From Aquimarina sp. BL5 (GTDB lineage: Bacteria; Bacteroidota; Bacteroidia; Flavobacteriales; Flavobacteriaceae): 64,000 bases of DNA. Shown piece by piece: positions 18,026 through 25,217 of this stretch (positions within the stretch are counted from its first letter, which is position 1; each line of letters starts with the position of its first letter). A program made the position numbers and the translations under genes. The notes under the pieces were generated by a model, which searched no databases, had not been told where the DNA came from, and saw nothing but the letters and a program-made list of their open reading frames with translations. Location of the stretch: assembly GCF_003443675.1 (NCBI RefSeq), contig NZ_CP031963.1:3123501-3187500 (forward strand). The letters run 5' to 3'.

Positions 18026-18184
18026 TTAAAAAGTATCACTGTCATTACATTGAATATGGGTATCATAAAACTCATCTGTAGTAGGAGAACTACTACCACC
18101 TTTAACTTGATTCATTTCTGTCATTGTAATTCTAGCTATGGTAAGCTTTTTCAGTGTAATTGTATTTATTTTTTCGTTTTTCAT
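18026..18184 (-). CDS. Class I lanthipeptide precursor, type A (copy 1)
   Basis: A 52-residue peptide. The leader contains ITLKKLTIARITMTEMNQVK followed by GG. The 22-residue core begins SSSPTTDEF and has one Cys (core position 16, in THIQCND) and eight Ser/Thr; Thr12-Cys16 has ring-forming spacing. The LKKLTIARI leader box and the GGSSxPT junction are shared with the paralogue at 20822-20968. It lies between the regulator gene (18337) and precursor B1 and ends at its own terminator. A TTGTCCAA site lies about 116 nt upstream. Confidence 0.85.
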   Translation of the reverse strand: MKNEKINTITLKKLTIARITMTEMNQVKGGSSSPTTDEFYDTHIQCNDSDTF

Positions 18185-18299
18185 GAGTTAAAAGTTTTCA
18201 TATTTATTATATAATTAAGTCATATAGAAACGTATACAACTATTCATTAAACGAAATATACTTCTTATGTTTTTCTATTCATAACTAACAAACCTCAAA

Positions 18300-18307
18300 T
18301 TGTCCAA
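18300..18307. promoter_or_regulatory. TTGTCCAA site upstream of precursor A1
   Basis: TTGTCCAA within AAATTGTCCAATTT, which is itself nearly palindromic, about 116-123 nt before the precursor start. Related sites are at 17357-17364 and 21090-21097. Confidence 0.4.
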
Positions 18308-18336
18308 TTTGCGTTTCTTATACTGCTCATAATAAA

Positions 18337-20070
18337 TTAGGTATACTCGGTTGCTAGTTTTTCTAATTTCTTGATATAATAGGATGGATTGATTCCAGTT
18401 TTGGCTCTAAAATGTTTCGTAAATGAATTGTCACTCTTATAACCAATCTCCATAGCAATCGATTTAATAGAGAAAGATCTAAACTTTTTATCTTCCTTTA
18501 ATCGCTTAAGTACATACTCTATTCTTAAGTCATTGATATACTCATTAAAGTTTTTCATTTTATATGTACTAATAATCTTAGATAAATAGGTTGCATTACT
18601 TTTTACCTTTTTTGCCATTCCTCTTAGGTTACAGTCTGATTTTAAGAAATATTCTTGCGCCTCCAATTTTTCCAATTTCTGGAGTATCGTACTAACTTTT
18701 TGATCATCAATACTTAATTCCTTTGTAGACACCTTGCTACTTTTTATCATTTTTTTAGCTTCTAACTGATCTATTTTTTCAACTAACTGAACAAATTTAT
18801 TTTTACTCTTTTGTTGCTTTCTAAAATACACGCCTGTCATACTTACAAGTAATAAACAAATAGTAATCAAAATACCATTGGTTATATATTTAGTTCTACT
18901 ATCTGCTATCATTTCACTTTGCAAAATGTCTATTTGCGACTCTAGTTGTCGAGTTTCTTTCTTGTAAATTTTATGTACTGTTTTATCTTTATTTATTTGA
19001 TAGTACTTGTTAAGTCTTACATATTCGTCATTCCAGAATAGCGCTTGTTCATACTCTTTTTTTGCTCTATAACAATTGGCTACCAATAGATGCAATTGAA
19101 TAACAGGTTCTTTGTTTTTATCACTCTCTTTTAAGACATCAATACTTTTATGCGCATAGGTAATTGCTTGGTTATATTTTTGTTGTTGATAATAACAACT
19201 AGCCATAAAATAGTTGATATTAACTCTTGGAAAAAACTTGTTTTCTATATTTTCTGTCGATAAAATCTTCTCGGACTTGATTAGATAATCTAGCGATTTA
19301 GTATAATCTTTTTGATGATAAAAAACCATTCCCTTTTTTATATATAAATCAAGAAGTCCTACTTTAAAATCGATAGATTTACTAATCTCAATTCCCTTAT
19401 CAGCGTAATACAATACTTTATCATACATCTCTCTCGCTATGTATACATCATTAATCGTTGTATATATACGAACATGATTTTTACTATTTACAAACGAAGT
19501 ACGATGGATATTCTGTATCATATGCTCTGATATTTCATGTGCTTTGTCTAGCTGATTCATTCGGGTAAGCACTATGATAAGACCAGATTTGGTTATCATT
19601 TCACGATCAATATCACCTGTTGTAATCGCAATATCTATTGCTGCATAATATGCATCCAATGCTTGTTGATCTTGACCTTCTCGCAAATACACATGCCCTT
19701 TTAAACTATACGCTTTGCCTAACCGTTGTAATTCTTTTTTAGTTTTAGTTATTACTATGGTTTGATCCAAAAACTTTAAACTTTTTGCGTATGCTTCTTT
19801 ATCATAGAAAAATCGTCCAATACTATAATATTTTTCTGCTATAGCAACATCTGAATATCGCTTATCTAATAGTGTTTTTTCATATATACCAGTTTCTTCC
19901 GGGTATATTTTTTTTATTAATTCTACTAGTTCTTCGGCGGTTTTGTATCGTAAACTATCGGGAATTATTGTTGATTGTTCTTGCCCGTATGTTTTTGTTA
20001 TTGAAAAAACGGATGCAAATACATAAAGAAGTACATATTTAGGTATGCATCTTTTAACAAAAGAAATCAT
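18337..20070 (-). CDS. Membrane-bound TPR/AraC-type transcriptional regulator (copy 1)
   Basis: About 577 residues from the ATG at 20070, preferred over a TTG 27 nt earlier because the hydrophobic signal/anchor (YVLLYVFASVFSI) then sits at the N-terminus. Next comes a TPR array (about residues 50-380, e.g. AYSLKGHVYLREGQDQQALD, NYFMASCYYQQQKYNQAITY). A membrane helix (ITNGILITICLLLVSMTGVY, about 390-410) precedes a C-terminal AraC-type HTH (IKSIAMEIGYKSDNSFTKHF, RAKTGINPSYYIKKL). The sensor part is therefore probably periplasmic and the DNA-binding part cytoplasmic. It is paralogous to the gene at 21113 and probably controls the peptide genes. Confidence 0.85.
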   Translation of the reverse strand: MISFVKRCIPKYVLLYVFASVFSITKTYGQEQSTIIPDSLRYKTAEELVELIKKIYPEETGIYEKTLLDKRYSDVAIAEKYYSIGRFFYDKEAYAKSLKFLDQTIVITKTKKELQRLGKAYSLKGHVYLREGQDQQALDAYYAAIDIAITTGDIDREMITKSGLIIVLTRMNQLDKAHEISEHMIQNIHRTSFVNSKNHVRIYTTINDVYIAREMYDKVLYYADKGIEISKSIDFKVGLLDLYIKKGMVFYHQKDYTKSLDYLIKSEKILSTENIENKFFPRVNINYFMASCYYQQQKYNQAITYAHKSIDVLKESDKNKEPVIQLHLLVANCYRAKKEYEQALFWNDEYVRLNKYYQINKDKTVHKIYKKETRQLESQIDILQSEMIADSRTKYITNGILITICLLLVSMTGVYFRKQQKSKNKFVQLVEKIDQLEAKKMIKSSKVSTKELSIDDQKVSTILQKLEKLEAQEYFLKSDCNLRGMAKKVKSNATYLSKIISTYKMKNFNEYINDLRIEYVLKRLKEDKKFRSFSIKSIAMEIGYKSDNSFTKHFRAKTGINPSYYIKKLEKLATEYT

Positions 20071-20102
20071 TTGGATCAATATTGTGTGATGATCCAAATG
20101 TA
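20069..20102 (-). promoter_or_regulatory. Promoter and overlapping inverted repeat of regulator copy 1
   Basis: The minus strand reads TACATTTG (plus 20095-20102), a perfect TAnnTTTG, 25 nt before the start codon. The inverted repeat ATTTGGATCA / TGATCCAAAT (20069-20078 and 20090-20099) overlaps the -7 box and the untranslated leader, an autoregulatory operator candidate. Regulator copy 2 has the same spacing. Confidence 0.6.
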
Positions 20103-20188
20103 ATAATTACTTTCTTAAAATAAGTTTATTGGATCAATTACAATAATTTCCATATTGTAATCAAGACCTAACGAGATAATCACTTAAA

Positions 20189-20222
20189 GAAAAGACTCTC
20201 CACTTATTGAAGAATCTTTTCT
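20189..20222 (-). terminator. Weak terminator-like hairpin after precursor C
   Basis: On the minus strand GAAAAGA...TCTTTTC forms an imperfect stem with a T-rich tail, 26 nt after the precursor stop. Confidence 0.4.
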
Positions 20223-20247
20223 AAAAAACGCAAAATGTATTATGGGA

Positions 20248-20385
20248 TTAATGCATATGTATAGGTTGGCAATCAGGACCACCCAACCAAATACAGTGTG
20301 GATAATTGTTTCCTCCTTTTACAGATTGTTGTTGGTTCTTTTCTATGATTGAGACATTTTTCATCTCTAAAATTTTATCTAACAT
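20248..20385 (-). CDS. Atypical GG-leader peptide, type C (core lacks Ser/Thr)
   Basis: A 45-residue peptide. The leader MLDKILEMKNVSIIEKNQQQ ends SVKGG. The 20-residue core NNYPHCIWLGGPDCQPIHMH has two Cys but no Ser or Thr, so it cannot be dehydrated or form lanthionine. It is preceded by the conserved 42-nt element (20402-20443) and lies 71 nt after precursor B2, probably in the same transcript. It may form a disulfide, carry another modification, or be a signal or immunity partner; these are inferences. Confidence 0.7.
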   Translation of the reverse strand: MLDKILEMKNVSIIEKNQQQSVKGGNNYPHCIWLGGPDCQPIHMH

Positions 20386-20401
20386 ATCTACGTGTTTTTA
20401 T

Positions 20402-20443
20402 GTACCTACTCTGTTATAAGGTTTTCGGTTTGCCCTTTTTTAT
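20402..20443 (-). promoter_or_regulatory. Conserved precursor upstream element, copy 2
   Basis: The minus strand has GGGCAAACCGAAAACCTTAT then ACAGAGTAGGTAC, clearly homologous to copies at 17854 and 20631 but with several differences. Here the element sits between two precursor genes rather than after a terminator. Confidence 0.55.
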
Positions 20444-20456
20444 ATAATTCATTATA

Positions 20457-20615
20457 TTAATGTTCCATACAAACTGGAACTCCATTTGTTCCTGTTCTGG
20501 CAGTATTCCCACATAAATAATATGTTTGTAAGCCCACACCTCCTTTTACTTTATCAAGTTCTAAACTACTAATCGTTTGTTTTTTTAATTCTAAATTTTT
20601 TAATGATTTTTTCAT
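20457..20615 (-). CDS. Class I lanthipeptide precursor, type B (copy 2)
   Basis: A 52-residue precursor whose leader MKKSLKNLELKKQTISSLEL continues DKVKGG and is nearly identical to the leader at 17651-17836. The 26-residue core differs strongly: four Thr (core positions 5, 12, 15, 17) and two Cys (9, 23) in a context TYYLCGNTARTG and PVCMEH. Thr5-Cys9 has ring-forming spacing. Conserved leader with divergent core is the usual pattern of precursor paralogues served by one enzyme set. Confidence 0.88.
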   Translation of the reverse strand: MKKSLKNLELKKQTISSLELDKVKGGVGLQTYYLCGNTARTGTNGVPVCMEH

Positions 20616-20630
20616 GATATTGTGTTTTAA

Positions 20631-20672
20631 GTACCTACTCTATCTTAAGGTTTTCGGTTTCCCCTTATCAAA
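20631..20672 (-). promoter_or_regulatory. Conserved precursor upstream element, copy 3
   Basis: The minus strand has GGGGAAACCGAAAACCTTAA then ATAGAGTAGGTAC, 39/42 identical to 17854-17895. A promoter-like TGATTTTG lies immediately before it. The element ends 15 nt before the ATG of precursor B2. Confidence 0.6.
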
Positions 20673-20743
20673 ATCAATTGTCGACATCGCTTTGATTGTG
20701 AGACTAAGCTAGATTGAAAAAAAGAGGATAAAAAACAAAACAA

Positions 20744-20766
20744 CCCTGTTTTGGATAAAACAGGGT
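20744..20766 (-). terminator. Second terminator after precursor A2
   Basis: A 9-bp stem CCCTGTTTT / AAAACAGGG with loop GGAT is followed by TTGTTTTGTTTTTT on the minus strand. Confidence 0.7.
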
Positions 20767-20769
20767 AAT

Positions 20770-20796
20770 AAAAAAACCCTGCATAATACACAGGGT
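20770..20796 (-). terminator. First terminator after precursor A2
   Basis: ACCCTG / CAGGGT stem (20776-20781, 20791-20796) is followed by TTTTTTT on the minus strand, 26 nt after the precursor stop. It is in tandem with the next hairpin. Confidence 0.7.
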
Positions 20797-20821
20797 CTTC
20801 CAATAATTTTATTAGTATTAA

Positions 20822-20968
20822 TCAATGCTCCAAAATACAATAAAAATAATCTGGATCACCACTTGTAGGGACACTACTACCTCCATTAACATTACGCATT
20901 GAATCTAAGTTAATCCTTGCAATCGTTAACTTTTTTAGATCGATTTTGTTTTTTTGTTGTTGCTTCAT
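20822..20968 (-). CDS. Class I lanthipeptide precursor, type A (copy 2)
   Basis: A 48-residue peptide. The leader contains IDLKKLTIARINLDSMRNVN followed by GG. The 18-residue core SSVPTSGDPDYFYCILEH has four Ser/Thr and one Cys (position 14). It shares the LKKLTIARI box and the GGSSxPT junction with 18026-18184. It lies between regulator copy 2 and precursor B2, the same order as in the downstream module, and ends at tandem terminators. Confidence 0.85.
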   Translation of the reverse strand: MKQQQKNKIDLKKLTIARINLDSMRNVNGGSSVPTSGDPDYFYCILEH

Positions 20969-20992
20969 AAACAAGATAATTTAGGTGTTGCT

Positions 20993-21023
20993 CTTACTCT
21001 TTTTTGGATTTTCAGAATCCCCC
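20993..21023 (-). promoter_or_regulatory. Degenerate version of the precursor upstream element
   Basis: On the plus strand CTTACTCTTTTTTGGATTTT then CAGAATCCCCC aligns with CCTACTCTATCTTAAGGTTTTC...CCCC of the other copies. On the minus strand GGATT / AATCC can form a 5-bp hairpin at the place where the other copies have TAAGG / CCTTA. Confidence 0.35.
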
Positions 21024-21081
21024 ATAATTTATATTCATTACTGAAATATATTTTTTAAAGAGGACTAATCACAATAGATCT

Positions 21082-21099
21082 ACCCTATATTAGACAAAA
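21082..21099. promoter_or_regulatory. Shared 18-mer upstream of precursor A2
   Basis: ACCCTATATTAGACAAAA is 17/18 identical to 17349-17366 upstream of lanC. Its core TTAGACAA is TTGTCTAA on the minus strand, about 122 nt before the precursor A2 start, close to the distance at precursor A1 (18300-18307). Confidence 0.45.
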
Positions 21100-21112
21100 A
21101 CGGGTTATTTTT

Positions 21113-22837
21113 TTATACACTTTCCGCAATGTTATTATCTTGTTGCAGCTTTTCTATATTCTTAATATAATAGGATGGATTTAAACCTGTTTTTGCTCTA
21201 AAACGTTTCGCAAAAGCATCATCACTTTTATAGCCTACTTCTGCAGCAATTGATTTAACAGAAAAGGCTCTGAATTTTTTATCATTTTTTAATCGTTTTA
21301 ATGCATACTCAATTCTTAAATCCGTGATATACTCATTAAAATTCTTACCTTTATGTGCATGAATAATCTTGGTAAGATAAGTGGTATTGGTCTTTACTTT
21401 TTTAGCCATTAACCCTAAACCACATTCAGATTTTAAAAAATACTCCTCATCTTCCAGCTTTTCCAATCCTTTTAGTACTGCTGTAACTTTTTTATCATCA
21501 ATTACAATGGTTGCACTACTATCTTTGGAGGTTTTTTTACTCTTTTCTCCCTCTAAATGTTTGATTTTTTCAACTAATTCTGAAAACACCAGTTTGTTTG
21601 ATTGTTGCTTTTTATAATATGTAAACCCTATAAACAATAATATCAGAGACATTGTAATAGAACCAATCAACAGATACTTTGAGATGTTTTCTTTGTTTTT
21701 TAACTGTGTTATTTCTTTCTCGTGTTTTTCAATCTCTTTTTCATAAATTGTGTTTACTGTTTTATCCTTTTCTTCCTGATAGTTCTTATTCAATTTTACA
21801 TAGATATTTTCCCAATAATGTGCTTGTTTGTAATCTTTCTTCTTAAAATAACAATTGGCTAATAACAGGTGTGATTGGATTACAGGTAGCCTACTTCTAT
21901 CTTTTTCCTCAATAAAATCCATGGTATTGTATAAATAAGAAATTGCCTTATCATAGTTTCGTTGTTCATAATAGCAAGCTGCCATATAGTAGTTAACCTT
22001 TACCGTCGGGAAAAACTTGTTCCCTATCTTGTAAAGATCTAAAAGATCTTTTGCACTCTTTAAATTATCAAAAGCCTGATCAAACTCTTTTTTATAATAA
22101 TAGACAATCCCTTTTTTAATATACAAATCCACGAGGCCTTCTTTATAGTTCAACGATTTACTCATGTTAATACCTTTATCCGCATAGTATAATACAGAGT
22201 CGTACTCTTCTTTACCTAAGAACACTTCGTTGATATTAGTAAATATGGCTACATGATTCTTTCCATTTTTAAAAGAAGTTTTATTAATAGCTTGTAACAT
22301 TTCTTTAGAAATTTCTAAAGCTTTGTCCAATTTGTTCATTTTTTGCAATACTAATATTCGTCCAGAATTTGCGATAATTATGTTTCTAAGATTCTCTTGT
22401 TGGTTTGCGATTTGTAGTGCTTTATAATAGTAATCATACGATTTCTGATATTTTCCTTGACGTAAAAAACTTGACCCTATTATCCTGTATGCTGAAAATA
22501 TTAGTTTATCATTCGTAATTATCTGTTTCTTATTAAGAAGTTTATTCGCGTATGTAACACTTCTTTTAAAATCTTCTTTCATGTAAAAAAACTGTCCTAA
22601 TTCGATATATATCTTCCCAATAACCGTATCATTTTTATGAAAACTCTCTAATACTTCTTCATAGACTTCTATATGATCAGCATCAGAAGAGGTAATCAAG
22701 TCTACCAACGCTTCTGGAGTTTTAGTTTTTAGACTATCAGGAATGATGAATTTGGTATCCTGCGCTTTCGTAAAAATGGGTATTATAATAAATAGTAATA
22801 AGAAAAGGAAAAGTATTTGTGTTTTAAAAAAAGCCAT
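21113..22837 (-). CDS. Membrane-bound TPR/AraC-type transcriptional regulator (copy 2)
   Basis: About 574 residues from the ATG at 22837; a TTG 27 nt upstream is disfavoured because the signal peptide (TQILFLFLLLFIIIPIFTKAQ) would be displaced. The architecture equals that of the gene at 18337: TPR repeats (e.g. AYRIIGSSFLRQGKYQKSYD, NYYMAACYYEQRNYDKAISY), a membrane helix (YLLIGSITMSLILLFIGFTY, near 390), and a C-terminal AraC HTH (VKSIAAEVGYKSDDAFAKRF, RAKTGLNPSYYIKNI). The HTH regions of the two are very similar, so they may bind related sites. It is the first gene of the upstream duplicated module. Confidence 0.85.
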   Translation of the reverse strand: MAFFKTQILFLFLLLFIIIPIFTKAQDTKFIIPDSLKTKTPEALVDLITSSDADHIEVYEEVLESFHKNDTVIGKIYIELGQFFYMKEDFKRSVTYANKLLNKKQIITNDKLIFSAYRIIGSSFLRQGKYQKSYDYYYKALQIANQQENLRNIIIANSGRILVLQKMNKLDKALEISKEMLQAINKTSFKNGKNHVAIFTNINEVFLGKEEYDSVLYYADKGINMSKSLNYKEGLVDLYIKKGIVYYYKKEFDQAFDNLKSAKDLLDLYKIGNKFFPTVKVNYYMAACYYEQRNYDKAISYLYNTMDFIEEKDRSRLPVIQSHLLLANCYFKKKDYKQAHYWENIYVKLNKNYQEEKDKTVNTIYEKEIEKHEKEITQLKNKENISKYLLIGSITMSLILLFIGFTYYKKQQSNKLVFSELVEKIKHLEGEKSKKTSKDSSATIVIDDKKVTAVLKGLEKLEDEEYFLKSECGLGLMAKKVKTNTTYLTKIIHAHKGKNFNEYITDLRIEYALKRLKNDKKFRAFSVKSIAAEVGYKSDDAFAKRFRAKTGLNPSYYIKNIEKLQQDNNIAESV

Positions 22838-22845
22838 TACAATAA

Positions 22846-22869
22846 TTGAGAAGTGTGCTCTCAAATGTA
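22846..22869 (-). promoter_or_regulatory. Promoter and overlapping inverted repeat of regulator copy 2
   Basis: The minus strand reads TACATTTG (plus 22862-22869), 25 nt before the start codon, exactly as for copy 1. TTGAGA / TCTCAA (22846-22851, 22859-22864) is an inverted repeat overlapping the promoter; its sequence differs from that of copy 1. Confidence 0.55.
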
Positions 22870-22923
22870 ATCATTCTTTTTAATTTGGTTTTTGAAGTAA
22901 TTAGTCTTAAAATAAAGAGAAAC

Positions 22924-23310
22924 TTATTTAAAATTAATAGTGCAACTCTGTGATTGACCAAACCATTTCACTCGATTACGCGAGGCTAATCTATAGATCC
23001 CATCCCGAAGCATTCTCGGAACAAATGCTAACAAAGCTGCTACACGTTTCCATTTTGGAATTTTAGATACTATCCTTAAGAAACCATCCGAATGGGTATG
23101 TGATCCATTTTCATCAATAAGAATTACAGTATCTAATCGCTGCGTAGGATATCCATGTTCTTTTAGTAGTTTCTGACCTTGAGGAGATTGAAAAGGAATA
23201 AAATGAAAAAGATCTTCTGGAGCAAACTGCATTAACCAACCTACAACACCATTACATAGATTACACTCACCATCGAATATAATAATACTTTTGTTTAAAG
23301 AAGTTTCCAT
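22924..23310 (-). CDS. DCC family thiol-disulfide oxidoreductase-like protein
   Basis: A 128-residue DCC/DUF393 protein. The family motif DGxCxLC is present as FDGECNLCNGVVGWLM near residue 12-25, and the later segments FIPFQSPQGQKLL and SDGFLRI...LPR-type ending fit. Members are predicted thiol-disulfide oxidoreductases, but the activity is poorly characterised. The gene starts 27 nt after the ABC ATPase gene, so it is likely cotranscribed with the transporter. Confidence 0.85.
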   Translation of the reverse strand: METSLNKSIIIFDGECNLCNGVVGWLMQFAPEDLFHFIPFQSPQGQKLLKEHGYPTQRLDTVILIDENGSHTHSDGFLRIVSKIPKWKRVAALLAFVPRMLRDGIYRLASRNRVKWFGQSQSCTINFK

Positions 23311-23337
23311 TTTATTGATTTTTAAGTTTTTACACGC

Positions 23338-24006
23338 TTATAGTCGTATAGAACCATCAATCATTTCAATACTACGGTGAGAATTATGATAAATTTTAGG
23401 ATTATGTGTTGCGATGACCACCGCTTTATTTCTAGATGTGGTTATTTCTTTAAGTAATTCAAAAATTAACTCAGAGTTTTTTTGATCCAGATTTCCGGTT
23501 GGTTCATCGGCTATAATTAAGGCTGGGTCATTAATAAGAGCTCTGGCAATAGCCACTCGCTGTTGTTGACCACCAGAAAGCTGATATGAAGGCCGTTTCG
23601 CAAAAGCTTTCATGCCTACTTCATCTAATAAACCCAAGGCATTTTCTTTAATCTCTTCTTTGCTTTTTTGAGATAATTTCATTGCTGGAAGCATTACATT
23701 CTGTAGTACACTAAACTCAGGAAGCAAATAATGAAATTGATATACAAATCCAATATGTTTATTTCTAAAATCGGTGAGAGCCGAAGATGCCAAATTTTTA
23801 ATATCCTGATCATATATATTCAAATTTCCTTCGAAATCGGTATCTAAGGTTGATAGAATATATAATAAGGTTGATTTTCCACTTCCGGATTCTCCAAATA
23901 CTGAAACCAGTTCCCCCTCAGAAATTGACAAAGAAACATCTCTTAATACCTGATGCTTTTCTGGTTCAAGAAAATACTTATCTATATGTTGTGTTTCTAA
24001 AATCAT
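23338..24006 (-). CDS. ABC transporter ATP-binding protein (LolD/MacB type)
   Basis: A 222-residue ATPase. Walker A GESGSGKST (about residues 35-43), Q-loop VYQFHYLLPEFSVLQNV, signature LSGGQQQRVAIARAL, Walker B LIIADEP, and the switch His in ATHNP are all intact. The length and the FtsX-type partner place it in the LolD/MacB/FtsE group, which acts on lipoprotein release, peptide or antibiotic efflux, or membrane stress. Its start overlaps the stop of the permease gene by 4 nt. Confidence 0.9.
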   Translation of the reverse strand: MILETQHIDKYFLEPEKHQVLRDVSLSISEGELVSVFGESGSGKSTLLYILSTLDTDFEGNLNIYDQDIKNLASSALTDFRNKHIGFVYQFHYLLPEFSVLQNVMLPAMKLSQKSKEEIKENALGLLDEVGMKAFAKRPSYQLSGGQQQRVAIARALINDPALIIADEPTGNLDQKNSELIFELLKEITTSRNKAVVIATHNPKIYHNSHRSIEMIDGSIRL

Positions 24007-25217
24007 ATTCCTCTTATAATAGTCACAGGATCCACTTTACTTGCTTTTTTGGAAGGAAAATACCCTGCAAAAATAGTTGTCAATATTCCAAAGAAAAATC
24101 CTAGCATATAATATGACATCTTAAAATTAATGGGATAGGTATCCACAATTATAAAATCTGATGTATCCAATGGTGTGGTAGAAATTAAATAACTAATTAG
24201 GTATCCAAAAAAAACTCCGAAAAACGCACCTAATACTCCAATAATAAGTGATTGTATAAGAAAAATAAACACAATATCATTACTAGAATACCCAATGGTT
24301 TTTAGCACCGCAATGTCTTTTCTCTTCTGGATCACTGTAATATTAAGAATATTATAAATTCCAAATCCTGCTACTAAAAGTAGTGCAAAAGAAACAGACC
24401 AGGTAAGAATATCGCGAACCTTATTCCCTATCACTATCGTCTTATTACTATCCTTCCAGTCTTCTGTCGCGATTCCATCAATATTATCAGTTAAATCGCT
24501 TTTTAGACGAACATCATCTCTATCTTTTAGTTTTACATGAATGTTTGTAATACTATTTTTTTGGTCTAATAAATTCTGTAACGTGCTTGCAGAAACATAG
24601 GTTCTTACATTATCAATAGTGGTTATTCCGAAACTAAATATCCCGGAAACTCTTAGCTCTTGATTCTTACCATTAGGGAGTATCATTTTTATCTGATCTC
24701 CTACAGAAACTTGTAATCGTTTGGCCAGACTAACTCCTAACAGTATAGAATTTTCTTTTAACAAACTCTGAAAACCTTCTCCTTCTATTAATCGTCTTTC
24801 TAAGTTTACCATATTACTTTCCTGAGCAGGAAAAACCCCATTGATACTGCCAGGGAACTGCTTAGATGTGCTAATCAAAATTGCTGGCGAAATGATTTGG
24901 TGTGCAAAGGATTGAACATTATCATCGACTTTCAGAACATCATCAATCTTGTTACTGTTTTCTATATAATTGGATAATAAATTAGAAGTTGTGGTAGATT
25001 GTTTTTTAGACTTTGCACTAACTATTATATCAGGACTTCCATTAAAGACTGCATCATCCAGAAAGTCATTAACTCCCGTCATAAAATTGATCATAACAAT
25101 AAAAGTTGTTACACCTAATAAAACTCCTATCGCTGCTAAAAAGCTTTGCTTCTTTCTTGCAAATAAATATTGTAATGCTATAAATACGTTCGTTTTATTA
25201 AAAACTTGCTTAGACAT
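24003..25217 (-). CDS. FtsX/MacB-type ABC transporter permease
   Basis: A 404-residue permease with one N-terminal membrane helix (QSFLAAIGVLLGVTTFIVMI), a large periplasmic MacB-PCD-like domain (about residues 45-255) and three C-terminal helices of the FtsX core (GFGIYNILNITVIQKRKDIAVLKTIGYS region onward). This is the LolC/MacB topology. It forms an operon with the ATPase and the DCC protein. It is the closest transporter to the lanthipeptide genes and could contribute to export or self-protection, but nothing in the sequence proves a link. Confidence 0.88.
   Translation of the reverse strand: MSKQVFNKTNVFIALQYLFARKKQSFLAAIGVLLGVTTFIVMINFMTGVNDFLDDAVFNGSPDIIVSAKSKKQSTTTSNLLSNYIENSNKIDDVLKVDDNVQSFAHQIISPAILISTSKQFPGSINGVFPAQESNMVNLERRLIEGEGFQSLLKENSILLGVSLAKRLQVSVGDQIKMILPNGKNQELRVSGIFSFGITTIDNVRTYVSASTLQNLLDQKNSITNIHVKLKDRDDVRLKSDLTDNIDGIATEDWKDSNKTIVIGNKVRDILTWSVSFALLLVAGFGIYNILNITVIQKRKDIAVLKTIGYSSNDIVFIFLIQSLIIGVLGAFFGVFFGYLISYLISTTPLDTSDFIIVDTYPINFKMSYYMLGFFFGILTTIFAGYFPSKKASKVDPVTIIRGI

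Noticed and set aside
20822..20968. Precursor A2 as a degraded copy without function
   Set aside because: It has an intact start, conserved leader box, GG junction and own terminators, so it is kept as a gene.
22924..25217. ABC operon as the certain lanthipeptide exporter
   Set aside because: It lacks a C39 protease domain and has LolC/MacB-type topology; only proximity supports a link.
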